Assembly (NCBI GenBank): GCA_963792785.1
Contig: CAWBXO010000001.1
Coordinates: 310,001 to 374,000, forward strand
Direction: 5' to 3'
Source of the DNA: CAWIMX01 sp963792785
Lineage (GTDB): Bacteria; Acidobacteriota; Vicinamibacteria; Vicinamibacterales; CAVVIG01
Length of the DNA: 64,000 bases
A program made the translations under genes and the position numbers. Each line of letters begins with the position of its first letter. The stretch's first letter is position 1. The notes under the pieces are model-generated. The model saw only the letters and a list, made by a program, of their open reading frames with translations. It had not been told where the DNA came from and did not search any database. Shown piece by piece: positions 1 through 9,200 of this stretch.

Positions 1-318
1 GCCCTCGTCGACGAGGCCGACCCCGCATCGTCGGACCGTCTGCGATCCAACGCCCAGGCGTTTCTCGCGGGCTCGTCGATGCTGCGGCAATGGTGCCTCG
101 TCGCGGGCCTTGATCTTGACTGCGTCGAGCGGGAGTACGAGGCCTACCGGGCCGTGTGGCCGCCCCAGACGCTGTCGAGCCCGGCCGCGCGCGAGTCTGC
201 GCCTCCGAAGCCGCTGGCGTTACCGCGTCCCCCATTCGTTCGCCTGGCGGCAAACGTCAGACAACAGTCGTCGCGCGTGAGGACTTTGCCCGAGTCCGCC
301 GTGCACGTAGGTCGATGA
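1..318 (+). CDS. Hypothetical protein, C-terminal fragment (5' end outside window)
   Basis: The frame is open from base 1 to a TGA at 316-318, so the gene begins outside the window and only about 105 residues are visible. An internal ATG at 79 exists, but the open frame in front of it argues for a longer protein. The segment around residues 20-45 (FLAGSSMLRQWCLVAGLD) is helix-like and loosely recalls small phage/prophage-associated helical proteins. The last 50 residues are Pro/Ala/Arg-rich and low in complexity. I do not recognise a family and assign no function. Confidence 0.45.
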   Translation, partial: ALVDEADPASSDRLRSNAQAFLAGSSMLRQWCLVAGLDLDCVEREYEAYRAVWPPQTLSSPAARESAPPKPLALPRPPFVRLAANVRQQSSRVRTLPESAVHVGR

Positions 319-394
319 TTTCGAGAAGAGCGAGCATATTCCTCGGCGGCGCGCATCTTGCGTAAGCACGGAGCGCGAGGTTGGAGCTTCCACC

Positions 395-634
395 ATGCGC
401 TACACAAGAATGTGCCTTCGTTTCTGGTCTTTCCGGCACGAAGCCGGCGACACGATCGACTATTCCGTCGACACGCACCCCGTCGGTCTCGAATTGCGCG
501 TCAGCATGAACAGACAGCTCCTGCACAGCCAGGTGTATCGCGACCCCGAGAAGTTGATGCACTCGGCCGAACGCGGGCGCGATCTGCTCGAAGCGAGTGG
601 CTGGACGATGACCGCCATGGAGAAGGAGTCGTAG
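395..634 (+). CDS. Small hypothetical protein (79 aa)
   Basis: ATG start at 395, preceded by a GGAG-like sequence near 383. The 79-residue product has no signal peptide or membrane segment. Its middle (around VGLELRVSMNRQLLHSQVY) looks like alternating beta strands and its end (SAERGRDLLEASGW) like an amphipathic helix, a layout seen in small stand-alone proteins. It ends 8 bases before the ATP-grasp gene at 643 and may lead that operon. Family unknown; function not assigned. Confidence 0.5.
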   Translation: MRYTRMCLRFWSFRHEAGDTIDYSVDTHPVGLELRVSMNRQLLHSQVYRDPEKLMHSAERGRDLLEASGWTMTAMEKES

Positions 635-642
635 GGCGACGG

Positions 643-1995
643 ATGATCCGCCCGTCCACGACCTCGCAGTTCCGCTCGCAGTACATGACGGGCCGGCGGC
701 CGGCCTCCCACTCGGAGTCTGGAACCCGCCACCAGCCGGCGAGGCAGGCCCGTCGCCAACGTGCAGAGGCGGAACGACCGGCGGACCATCGTCCGCCGGT
801 CGTTCTCCTCGGCGGTTCGGCGAATGCGCTGTCGATCACCAGAAGTCTCGGCCGGCGAGGCATCGCGGTCTACGTGTCGGTGGCGGAGGGCCACCACGCG
901 CTCTACTCGCGGTTCTGCGCGAAGGCGTTTCCCTTCCCCGCCACCGCGGATGCGTCCGCCTTCTGGGCGGATCTCCTGCTGGGTTCAGCCGGCGAGTCCC
1001 TGCGGGGAAGCGTGGTGCTGGCGTGCAACGACAGCGCCGTCGCCTTTATCGCACGTCACCGAAGCGCGCTGGCCGAGCGCTACCGCCTGGACGACTCCGT
1101 GCCCGAGTGTCAGCTCTCGATGCTCGACAAGCTCGACACGCTGAGGGCCGCCCACGCGAACGATGTCGGCGCGCCGAAGTTCTGGCAGGTGGACACGCCG
1201 GAGCAGGTGGACGCCATCGCCGACGATCTGCCGTATCCGGTCATCGTGAAGCCGCTGCTGTCGCACCTGTTCCAGTCGAAGTTCGGCGGACGCAAGTTCA
1301 TCACGGCGCGTGACGGCGCCGAGGCACGCGCCGCGCTCTCGCGAATCCACGAAGCCGGCCTGCAGGCCATGATCTGCGAGTGGATTCCGGGGCCCGACAG
1401 CCTCCTGGCGAGCTACTACACGTACATCGACCAGGACGGGACGCCGCTCTTCCGCTTCACCAAGCGCGCCATCAGGCGGTTTCCCAAGAACGAGGGCCTC
1501 GCCTCCTATCACGTCACCGACTGGAACGACGAGGTGGCGGATCTCGGCGAGCGTTTCCTCAATGGCGTCGGGTTTCGCGGGTTCGCGAACGTCGAATTCA
1601 AGCGCGATCTTCGGGACGGCCGCCTCAAGATCATCGAGTGCAACCCGCGGTTCACCGCGCCGCAGGAACTCTTCGTCCGCTGCGGCCTGGACACCGCTTC
1701 GCTCGTCTACGATCACCTGACCGGCGCGCCCGTCGCGCGAGGGCGGACCTACAAGCACGACGTGCGGCTCTGGTATCCGATCCGGGATTTCCACGCCTAC
1801 CGGGAGCTCAGGCGCCTGGGCGAGCTCACGTTCGCCGGCTGGCTCAAGAGCGTCCTGCACCGGCAGGCGCTTCCGTTCTTTCAGGCGACCGATCCGTTGC
1901 CGGCGATCGTCCCGGCCCTGCAGGCGATCCTGCGCCGTGCGCGGTCGACCGTTCACGCGCCCAACCCCATGAGAGAAGGAACGAACCAATGCTGA
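643..1995 (+). CDS. ATP-grasp family ligase (carboxylate-amine ligase type)
   Basis: About 450 residues. After a low-complexity Arg-rich N-terminus of some 50 residues, the conserved part opens with VVLLGGSANALSITRSLG, a Rossmann-like pre-ATP-grasp domain of the D-aspartate-ligase/carbamoyl-phosphate-synthase-like kind. The ATP-grasp core follows: PVIVKPLL (ATP-binding Lys), a hydrophobic strand leading to E.IPG (CEWIPGPDS), and the metal-binding end KIIECNPRFTAPQEL. Such enzymes activate a carboxylate as acyl-phosphate and join it to an amine or other nucleophile; the substrates cannot be read here. The start is uncertain: ATG 643 is used, but ATG 688 would also keep the core. The stop overlaps the next gene's start as ATGCTGA, which implies translational coupling. 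No signal peptide; presumed cytoplasmic. Confidence 0.8.
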   Translation: MIRPSTTSQFRSQYMTGRRPASHSESGTRHQPARQARRQRAEAERPADHRPPVVLLGGSANALSITRSLGRRGIAVYVSVAEGHHALYSRFCAKAFPFPATADASAFWADLLLGSAGESLRGSVVLACNDSAVAFIARHRSALAERYRLDDSVPECQLSMLDKLDTLRAAHANDVGAPKFWQVDTPEQVDAIADDLPYPVIVKPLLSHLFQSKFGGRKFITARDGAEARAALSRIHEAGLQAMICEWIPGPDSLLASYYTYIDQDGTPLFRFTKRAIRRFPKNEGLASYHVTDWNDEVADLGERFLNGVGFRGFANVEFKRDLRDGRLKIIECNPRFTAPQELFVRCGLDTASLVYDHLTGAPVARGRTYKHDVRLWYPIRDFHAYRELRRLGELTFAGWLKSVLHRQALPFFQATDPLPAIVPALQAILRRARSTVHAPNPMREGTNQC

Positions 1996-2720
1996 CAGCC
2001 GAAACTCCCGCCGCGACGACACCGAAGTCGGCAGATCTGCACGCCGGCGTCGGCTTTCAGATCCGCACCACGTTCAGAAGGCCCGCGCCGCACCTGATCG
2101 AGGAAATGCGAACGTTCGACACGCCGGACATCTCCGACATGATGAACCGGCTCTCGACGATGTCGTCCGAGATCCACAACCTGTGCAACGACGCCAAAAT
2201 CGTCGGGCCGGCGTGCACGGTCAAGGTGTTTCCCGGCGACAACCTCATGGTGCACAAGGCGCTCGACATCGCCCAGCCCGGCGACATCCTGGTCGTCGAC
2301 GCGGGCGGCTCGAGCATGAACGGCCTCATCGGCGACCTGATTTCCACGAAGGCGAAGCATCGCGGTATCTCCGCCTTCGTCATCGACGGACTCATCCGCG
2401 ATCTGCCCGAAGTGCAGGCCGTGGGCCTGCCGGTGTTCGCGCGCGGCGTCACCCCGATCGGCCCGCTCCATCGCGGCCCGGGCGAGATCAACTATCCCAT
2501 CTCCTGCGGCGGCATCGTCGTGAACCCGGGCGACCTGATCGTGGGCGATCCGAACGGGCTGGTCGTCGTCCGGCAGGACGTCATCGAGACCATCCTGGCC
2601 CGACTGAAGGCGCAGCGGGGTCCGCTCCAGAAGTACGTCGAGAACGTGAAGCGCGGCGTCTTTTCGAACGCGTGGGTCACGACCCTCCTCACCGAGGCCG
2701 GCTGCCCCATCGAGGAGTAA
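1989..2720 (+). CDS. RraA/HMG-aldolase-like family protein
   Basis: 243 residues, with ATG 1989 inside the stop region of the upstream ATP-grasp gene and an AGAAGGA ribosome site at about 1973-1979. The fold is that of the RraA / 4-hydroxy-4-methyl-2-oxoglutarate aldolase family (formerly 'demethylmenaquinone methyltransferase'). Visible signatures are the entry segment DTPDISDMMNRL, the GDILVVDAGG strand, GDLISTKAKHRGISAFVIDG followed by LIRD (the conserved Arg-Asp pair), and VNPGDLIVGDPNGLVVV. Aldolase members cleave or form 2-oxo-4-hydroxy acids with a divalent metal; others, such as E. coli RraA, bind RNase E/helicases. Its placement before a 2-hydroxyacid dehydrogenase fusion favours a small-molecule (2-oxoacid) role. 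That is inference. Confidence 0.82.
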   Translation: MLTAETPAATTPKSADLHAGVGFQIRTTFRRPAPHLIEEMRTFDTPDISDMMNRLSTMSSEIHNLCNDAKIVGPACTVKVFPGDNLMVHKALDIAQPGDILVVDAGGSSMNGLIGDLISTKAKHRGISAFVIDGLIRDLPEVQAVGLPVFARGVTPIGPLHRGPGEINYPISCGGIVVNPGDLIVGDPNGLVVVRQDVIETILARLKAQRGPLQKYVENVKRGVFSNAWVTTLLTEAGCPIEE

Positions 2721-2726
2721 TCGCGC

Positions 2727-5009
2727 GTGCCCACTGACGCACTGGCGCTGCGTGCGCACCGCGCCCGTGCGACCCTCAGGCATGGGCTTGATTGGCGCGG
2801 ACGCAAGCAGGCACGGCGATTCGCCCGCCTGCGGGACGAATACTATCGGGCCTTCTGGCAGTCGGCCGCCCGGGAGACCGGCGCCGAATGCGAGGAGGCC
2901 GCCGACGGCCTGCTGAAGATCCACCGAGGCGACTGCTGGACCTTCGTGAGCCGTCATGAAGTGATGGCCGACAGCCGCCTCGCCCTGCGGATTGCAGGCG
3001 ACAAGCCCCTCGTGCTCCGGCTGCTCGAGGCCGATCGCTATCCGACGCCGCGCCACGTGGCGTTCGACCTCACGACGCTCGGCCGGGCCCGCGCGTTCCA
3101 GGACCGGATCGGCGGGACTCTCGTCGTCAAACCCGCGAACGGCGCGGCCGGCCGCGGGGTCACGACGGGCGTCGACACCTGGGAACGGCTGCGGCGCGCG
3201 GCGGGCGCCGCCGCGGCGCACTGCGAGCAGCTCGTCGCCGAAGAACAGGTGCCCGGCGAGTCGTATCGGCTTTTGTACCTCGACGGCCGCCTCGTCGACG
3301 CGGTCGAACGGGGCCGCCCCGGCGTCATCGGGGACGGCGTGCACACGATCCGCCAGTTGATGGCGGCCGAGACGCAGGCGCGCATCGAGCACCGACCGAT
3401 GCGGGCCTTGAGCCCCCTCACCGAGGATCTGGACTGTCAGTTCACGCTGCAGTCGCGCGGCCTGACGACGTCGTCCGTGCCGGCGGCCGCCGAACGGATC
3501 GTCGTGAAGAGCGTGGCCAACCAGAATTCCGCGCTGGAGCAGCGCTCGGTCCTCGATCGCGTCCACCCCGCGATCGCCCGCATGGGCGCCCGCCTCGTGT
3601 CGCAGCTCGGGTTGGAGCTCGTCGGTCTGGATCTGATGGCAACGAACATCGGCGTCCCGCTCGAGGAAAGCGGCGGCGCGCTGATCGAAATCAACACGAC
3701 GCCGGGCCTCCACCACCACGCCCTCGTCGCCGGCGCCGACGCCGTGCCGGTCGGCGCCCTGGTGCTGGAGCGCATGTTCGCGCGGCACGCGGGGCGGCGG
3801 TCCGTGCCCGTGACCGGCCGGGCGGTGACGGCGGAAACGGCGCCCGCGCGCCGGCCGGCCGAGCCGGCCACCACCGTCACGGCCGACGATCTCGAGGCGC
3901 TCGCACAGTCGATTGTCCGCGCGAGCGGTGCCACGGGCCCCCAGGCCGAGCGCTTCGCGAAGATCCTCGTGTGGAACGATCGAATCGGCCGCGCGACGCA
4001 CGGAATCTGGCGGCTCGAGGCCTACTGCCGGCGCTTCGAGCTCGGCCTGATTCGATGCCCGTGCGCGCCGATCTTCAATCAGACCGCGGCGGCCGCCGGC
4101 ACGCTCGACGGCGACGAGGGATTTGGTCCTTATGTCGGCCACGTCGCGATGCAGCGGGCCATCGGCCTCGCCACGACGGCCGGCGCCGGCGTGGTCGCCG
4201 TCTCCAACAGCAACCACTTTGCGTCGGCCGCGTACTACGTGGAGCTTGCGGCCCGGCGCAACATGATCGGCATCGCGCTCAGCAATTCCACCCCGAGAGT
4301 CGCGGCGTTCGGCGGCGCAAAGCCGGTGTTCGGCACCAATCCGCTCGCCTTCGGCGCGCCGCGGCGCGATGGGCGATCCGTACTCGTCGACATGGCGACG
4401 TCGGCGACCTCGGGCGCCCACCTGATCGACTGCGTGGAGAACGGCGGCGTCCTCGAGGCCGGCGTGGCGATCGACGCCGATGGCAACCCCACCATCGACC
4501 CCAGGCGCGCCAGCGACGGCGCGTTGCTCCCCTTCGGCGGCGCCAAAGGCTACGGCGTGGCGCTGATGGTGGAGATCCTCAGCGGTGTGTTGAGCGGCGC
4601 AGCGTTCTCACACGACGTCCGTTCGATGTTCAAGGATTTCCGATCCAGCGGCCGGAACGGGCATCTGTTCGTGGCCATCGACATCGCCCGTTTCATGCCG
4701 CTCGACACCTACTACGACCGCCTCGAGACGCTGCTCGGCATCGTCACGCAGTCGGGCAAAGACGGGCAGTCGCCCGTCCTCGTGCCGGGAGAAGGGCGCT
4801 GGGACGCGTACACCCGCACTGCGCGCGACGGCATTTCGCTCGACCGACGTGCGGCGCGGAGCCTGGAGACGCTCGCCGACCGCTACGGAATCCCGGTGCC
4901 CTGGAAGCGCAGCGCGACCGCGTCCAGTGAGGCGCCTCCCCTGGCCAGACCACTGGTGTCACCTCTCGATGCCGGGTTGCGCGAGCCACCCGCGCTGCAG
5001 GCGAGCTAG
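2727..5009 (+). CDS. Fusion: CphA-like ATP-grasp ligase + Ldh2-family 2-hydroxyacid dehydrogenase
   Basis: 760 residues in one uninterrupted frame, GTG start 6 bases after the RraA-like stop. Residues about 85-350 form an ATP-grasp domain close to that of cyanophycin synthetase: LVVKPANGAAGRGV, AEEQVPGESYRLLYLDG, VIGDGVHTIRQLM, LELVGLDLMATNI and ALIEINTTPGLHHH. A Pro/Ala-rich linker (about 352-383) leads to a full Ldh2/malate-sulfolactate dehydrogenase domain (about 385-730): RATHGIWRLEAYCRRFELG, VSNSNHFASAAYYVELAA, GTNPLAFGAP, LLPFGGAKGYGVALMVEIL and AIDIARFMP. Known Ldh2 enzymes interconvert 2-hydroxy- and 2-oxoacids with NAD(P). A plausible reading is that one chain makes or consumes a hydroxyacid and ligates it to an amine, but this is inference. 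I know of no characterised protein with this domain pairing. Confidence 0.85.
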   Translation: MPTDALALRAHRARATLRHGLDWRGRKQARRFARLRDEYYRAFWQSAARETGAECEEAADGLLKIHRGDCWTFVSRHEVMADSRLALRIAGDKPLVLRLLEADRYPTPRHVAFDLTTLGRARAFQDRIGGTLVVKPANGAAGRGVTTGVDTWERLRRAAGAAAAHCEQLVAEEQVPGESYRLLYLDGRLVDAVERGRPGVIGDGVHTIRQLMAAETQARIEHRPMRALSPLTEDLDCQFTLQSRGLTTSSVPAAAERIVVKSVANQNSALEQRSVLDRVHPAIARMGARLVSQLGLELVGLDLMATNIGVPLEESGGALIEINTTPGLHHHALVAGADAVPVGALVLERMFARHAGRRSVPVTGRAVTAETAPARRPAEPATTVTADDLEALAQSIVRASGATGPQAERFAKILVWNDRIGRATHGIWRLEAYCRRFELGLIRCPCAPIFNQTAAAAGTLDGDEGFGPYVGHVAMQRAIGLATTAGAGVVAVSNSNHFASAAYYVELAARRNMIGIALSNSTPRVAAFGGAKPVFGTNPLAFGAPRRDGRSVLVDMATSATSGAHLIDCVENGGVLEAGVAIDADGNPTIDPRRASDGALLPFGGAKGYGVALMVEILSGVLSGAAFSHDVRSMFKDFRSSGRNGHLFVAIDIARFMPLDTYYDRLETLLGIVTQSGKDGQSPVLVPGEGRWDAYTRTARDGISLDRRAARSLETLADRYGIPVPWKRSATASSEAPPLARPLVSPLDAGLREPPALQAS

Positions 5010-5010
5010 C

Positions 5011-6084
5011 GTGATATCCAGGTTTCCGTTGTCGCTGGCGATCGGATTTCAGCGGTTGGCCCCACAACGGGACGAGCGCCGGATCAACCGGGCCCTGGCG
5101 GACGAGGTGGCGAGCGACGTGTCGCGGCGGCTGTCGCGAGACTACCGCGTCACCGACCACCGGGCCACGCGGACGGGCACGCTGCTGGTGCGCCTTCACG
5201 CCCAGGAGTCCCTCATCGCGAAGCTGTCGCTGCGACCCACCAACGAGCCGCGGCTCCGCCATAGCGCGGACGCCCTGAAGACCTTGCACACGGGCGCGTG
5301 GGTCACGCCGTTTCTGGCGGACCGCTGCCCCCGGGTGGTCTCCGTCGGCACGGCGTCCGGGCACTACTTTTCGGTCGAGACCACCGTGCCGGGCCATGAC
5401 GGCCTGCACCTCCTCAAGACGAAGGTCAACGCGCTCGAGCTCGTGCTGTCGGCCGAGCGGTTCATCCTCAAGCTACAGAAGGCGTCACTCAACGCAAATC
5501 AGGCGTGGGAGGCCGACTTCGAGGCGGCCGCGGAGCGCGTCGCCCGGCTGGCGGATCTGGTCGACCGGCGGGCGCGGTACACCGAGCTGGTCACCGAGAT
5601 CCGCTCCCGGCTCGACGGGCGGGCCGTGCCGTCGGCCTACTCTCATGGCAATTTCTGGCCCGGGAACGTCCTCTACGACACCGACAACACGTTGACCGGC
5701 GTGATCGACTGGGACGGCGCGGCTGCCGCCTCGCTTCCCGTCGTCGATCTGATCTACTTCCTGGTCCGCACGCACAGCCTGGTTCGCGGCGGTAGCTTTG
5801 GCGAAGGGTTCGCCGACTGGATGGATGCGCCCTCGCTGCCCCTGCTCGATGGCTGCCTCACCCGTCATTGTCAGGACCTGGCGATTCCGCTCGACTTGAT
5901 CGTCCCCCTGTCGTACTGCTCGTGGATCCAGCACCTCGACGCCCACTGCCGGTTCGGCACGGCGACGAGCCTGCAGCCGCGGTGGCTCCGGCGCAACGTT
6001 CGCGTGGTGCTCGATCGGTGGCGACCGCGAACGGACCAGGGGCCATTCGGGACCCGGCGCTGGAGCGAGCGCGCGTGGCGCTGA
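5011..6084 (+). CDS. Aminoglycoside phosphotransferase (APH)-fold protein, atypical HGN motif
   Basis: 357 residues; GTG start at 5011, one base after the preceding TAG. Kinase-like fold of the APH/choline kinase family. The catalytic-loop equivalent is SHGNFWPGNVLYD and the metal-binding segment GVIDWDGA, with a typical C-terminal helical part (VVDLIYFLVRT). In canonical members the loop reads HGDxxxxN and the Asp is the catalytic base; here it is Asn, so phosphotransfer may be weak, absent or differently organised. Last gene of the ATP-grasp/RraA/Ldh2 operon, so the likely ligand, if any, is the operon's product. No membrane segment. Confidence 0.72.
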   Translation: MISRFPLSLAIGFQRLAPQRDERRINRALADEVASDVSRRLSRDYRVTDHRATRTGTLLVRLHAQESLIAKLSLRPTNEPRLRHSADALKTLHTGAWVTPFLADRCPRVVSVGTASGHYFSVETTVPGHDGLHLLKTKVNALELVLSAERFILKLQKASLNANQAWEADFEAAAERVARLADLVDRRARYTELVTEIRSRLDGRAVPSAYSHGNFWPGNVLYDTDNTLTGVIDWDGAAAASLPVVDLIYFLVRTHSLVRGGSFGEGFADWMDAPSLPLLDGCLTRHCQDLAIPLDLIVPLSYCSWIQHLDAHCRFGTATSLQPRWLRRNVRVVLDRWRPRTDQGPFGTRRWSERAWR

Positions 6085-6226
6085 ACGCGCGACTCTTGAC
6101 ATTCGAGAAGGCGCCACTCTTCACCCATCGAGGCGACGCTCCGACAAAAGGCTTCTCCGGGAGTGAATTTCCCTGGCGGCACCCCTGAAAATCCCATCTG
6201 ACGCAGACGCGATCCGGGCACACGGG
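6085..6226. promoter_or_regulatory. Leader between the ligase operon and the first giant gene
   Basis: 142 bases without a gene. A TTGACA hexamer lies at about 6097-6102, but no convincing TATAAT-like box follows at 16-18 bases, so promoter assignment is weak. No hairpin with a T-run was seen, so read-through from the upstream operon is possible. Confidence 0.25.
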
Positions 6227-9200
6227 TTGCAGTCACGGACGCTCGTGGCCGACGGCACTCAAACGCAACCCCTCGCGCGCGTCCGCTTCGGGCGCGCGCC
6301 GCAATCTGGTCGCCTGCACCTCACCGTGCCGGCGCTGCTGCTGGGACTCGTCATCTGGGCCGGGTTCATCCGGCCCGTCCTCGCGCAGGAAACGTGGACG
6401 CTGCTGCCCGGCATCGCCACCAGCGATGACACGGGAGAAAAGCCGCAGTCGAAGGCCTGGTTTCACGGCCACACGTGGTGGACCGCCTTGCCGAGCAACG
6501 CCGCCGGTTCGGCCAGGATGTGGCTCTTCAGGCTGGAGCCGGACAACACCTGGACCCCCATCCTGCAGATCGCAAGCGTCGGCGGAAAAGCGGACGTCAA
6601 AGTCGATGGCGATCTCGCGCACGTCCTCATCGTCGGCTCGACGCCGGAGCTCGTGTCCCTCGAGTACAACGCGGCATCGCGCACGTACCAGCTGTGGTCT
6701 CAGCGAACGACGCCCACCCCCGTGGTCGTGGGCGACACGGCCACGATCGACGTGGACTCGACGGGTCGCATGTGGATGGCGACCCAATTCGGCGGCGGCG
6801 ACGTGCGGACCTACTACAGCGACCCGCCCTACCTCTCGTTTGCGGGCCCCGTCGTCCTCGACACCTCCATTCAATCCGACATCTCGGCCATCACGGCTCT
6901 TCCGAACCACACGATCGGCGTCTTCTGGACGAATCAGAACACGGATCGCCTGGACTTCAGGGTTCATGTCGACGGCGCCGATCCCAACACATGGCTGAGT
7001 GACGAAGTCCCCAGCGTCGCCAGCGGCAATCCCACCGGCCTGGCCGACAACCACGTCAATCTCGCCGTTGCTTCGGACGGCACGCTCTACGTCGCCTTCA
7101 AAGGCAGCCACACGTCGGGCCAGGTGCCGCGGATCGGACTGCTCGTCCGGCATCCTCAGGGCGCAACCGGCGGCACGTGGGATCCGCTCTACTTCGTCGA
7201 TCCAGATACCGGCACCAGGCCGATCGTCGTGCTGGACGAGAACCTGCAGCGCCTCCGCGTCTTCTTCACGTCCACCGCCGGCGTGCTGTACATGCGCGAG
7301 TCGAACGCGTGGCCCATCAGCTTTGGCCCGGCCCAGGCGGTGATGTCCGGCTCGCTGAACAACGCGACCAGCACGAAGGCCCCCTGGGCCGGACGCCTCG
7401 TCGTGCTGGCTTCGAACAGCAACACCTACGGCGTCCTGATGACGCCGGAGCCGGGCCTGGTCGGCCACTGGACGATGGAAGAGGGAAGCGGCACCAAGGT
7501 GCGCGACCAGTCCGGCTGGGGGAACGACGGCAACACCGTCGGCAGCCCGGCGTGGGTGACCGGCGCCTTCGGCAAGGCGATGTTCTTCAACGGGTCCACC
7601 GACGCAGTGGTGTCCGATCAAGCGGCCCTCGACGTCACCAGCGGCCTCACCGTGGCTGCCTGGATTCGGCCGAGCGCGCAAGGCACGCAGGATCTGATCA
7701 CGCGCGCCGCCGCCGGCGCCGTGGACGGCTATTCGCTGTCTCTCGCGCCGTCGAGTCCCGGCACGGCGTACCTGCAGCTGAACGGCGCGAGCTCGGGCAC
7801 CACCTACCGCCTGGACTCCAGCTCGACCTATCCGCACGACGGCAACACCTGGATGCACGTGGCCGCCACGTACAGCGGCTCCACGATGCGCATGTACATC
7901 AACGGCGCGCTCGAGGCCACGAAGACCGGCCCTTCGTCGATCGCCGCCAACGCCGTGAACGTCGGCATCGGCGGCCAGAGTGACGGCACGCGCCGCTACC
8001 ACGGCGATCTCGACGACGTCCGGATCTACAACCGTGCGCTGACCGTCGGAGAGATTGCCAGCCTGGTGGCCGACGGGCCCGTGCCGAAGGACCTGGCGAT
8101 CACCAAGACGGATTCCGTCTCGACGATCCCGGCCGGGGACCCCGTGACCTACGTCGTCCACGCCTCCAACCTCAGCGCGTGGGATCTCGCCACGGGGACG
8201 GTGTCCGACACGATGTCGTCGAAACTGAGCAACGTCACGTGGACGTGCTCGGCGACGAGCGGCTCGACCTGCAGCGCGAGCGGCACCGGCAGCATCTCCG
8301 ACACGGTGAGCATCAAGGCCGGCGGCAGCGTGACCTACACGGTCCACGCCACGGTCATCGTGACGCAGACCGGCAGTCTCGTGAATACGGCGAGCATCAG
8401 CGCGCCAGGCCTCAACGACCCGAATCCGTCGAACAACAGCGCGACCGATACCGATACGATTCAGCCGGCCACGCCGCCGAGCATCAACACCCAGCCGGCG
8501 AACGCGACCGTGACGGCGCCGGCGGCGGCGAACTTCTCGGTCGCCGCCTCGGGCACCGCGCCCCTGTCGTACCAGTGGCGGCGCAACGGCTCGAACATCC
8601 CGGGTGCCACCAGTGCGTCGTACACGCTGACGCCGACCGCCGGCAGCGACTCCGGCGCCCAGTTCAGCGTGGTCGTCACCAATCCCGTCGGGACCGCCAC
8701 CAGCACCGCCGCTACGCTCACGGTCAACCTGGTGCCGAGCATCACGACCCAGCCGGCCAACGTGACGGTGACGGCACCGGCGGCGGCCGCCTTTTCGGTC
8801 GTCGCGACCGGCACCGCGCCCCTGTCGTACCAGTGGCGGCGCAACGGCTCGAACATCCCGGGCGCCACCAGTGCGTCGTACACACTGACGCCGACCGCCG
8901 GCAGCGACTCCGGCGCCCAGTTCAGCGTCGTCGTGACCAACGCCGTCGGCACCGCGACCAGCACGGCCGCCACGCTCACGGTCAACGTGACGCCGAGCAT
9001 CACCACCCCGCCGGCGAATCTGACCGTGACGGCGCCGAGCGCGGCCGCGTTCTCGGTCGTCGCCGCAGGCACGGCGCCCCTGTCGTACCAGTGGCGGCGC
9101 AACGGCTCGAATATCCCGGGCGCCACCAGTGCGTCGTACACGCTGACGCCGACCGCCGGCAGCGACTCCGGCGCCCAGTTCAGCGTTGTCGTGACCAACG

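Noticed and set aside
1953..4421. Minus-strand frame of 822 codons opposite the RraA and fusion genes
   Set aside because: Low-complexity Arg/Ala/Asp composition, antisense to well-supported domains.
6097..6125. Promoter from TTGACA at 6097
   Set aside because: No acceptable -10 box at the right distance.
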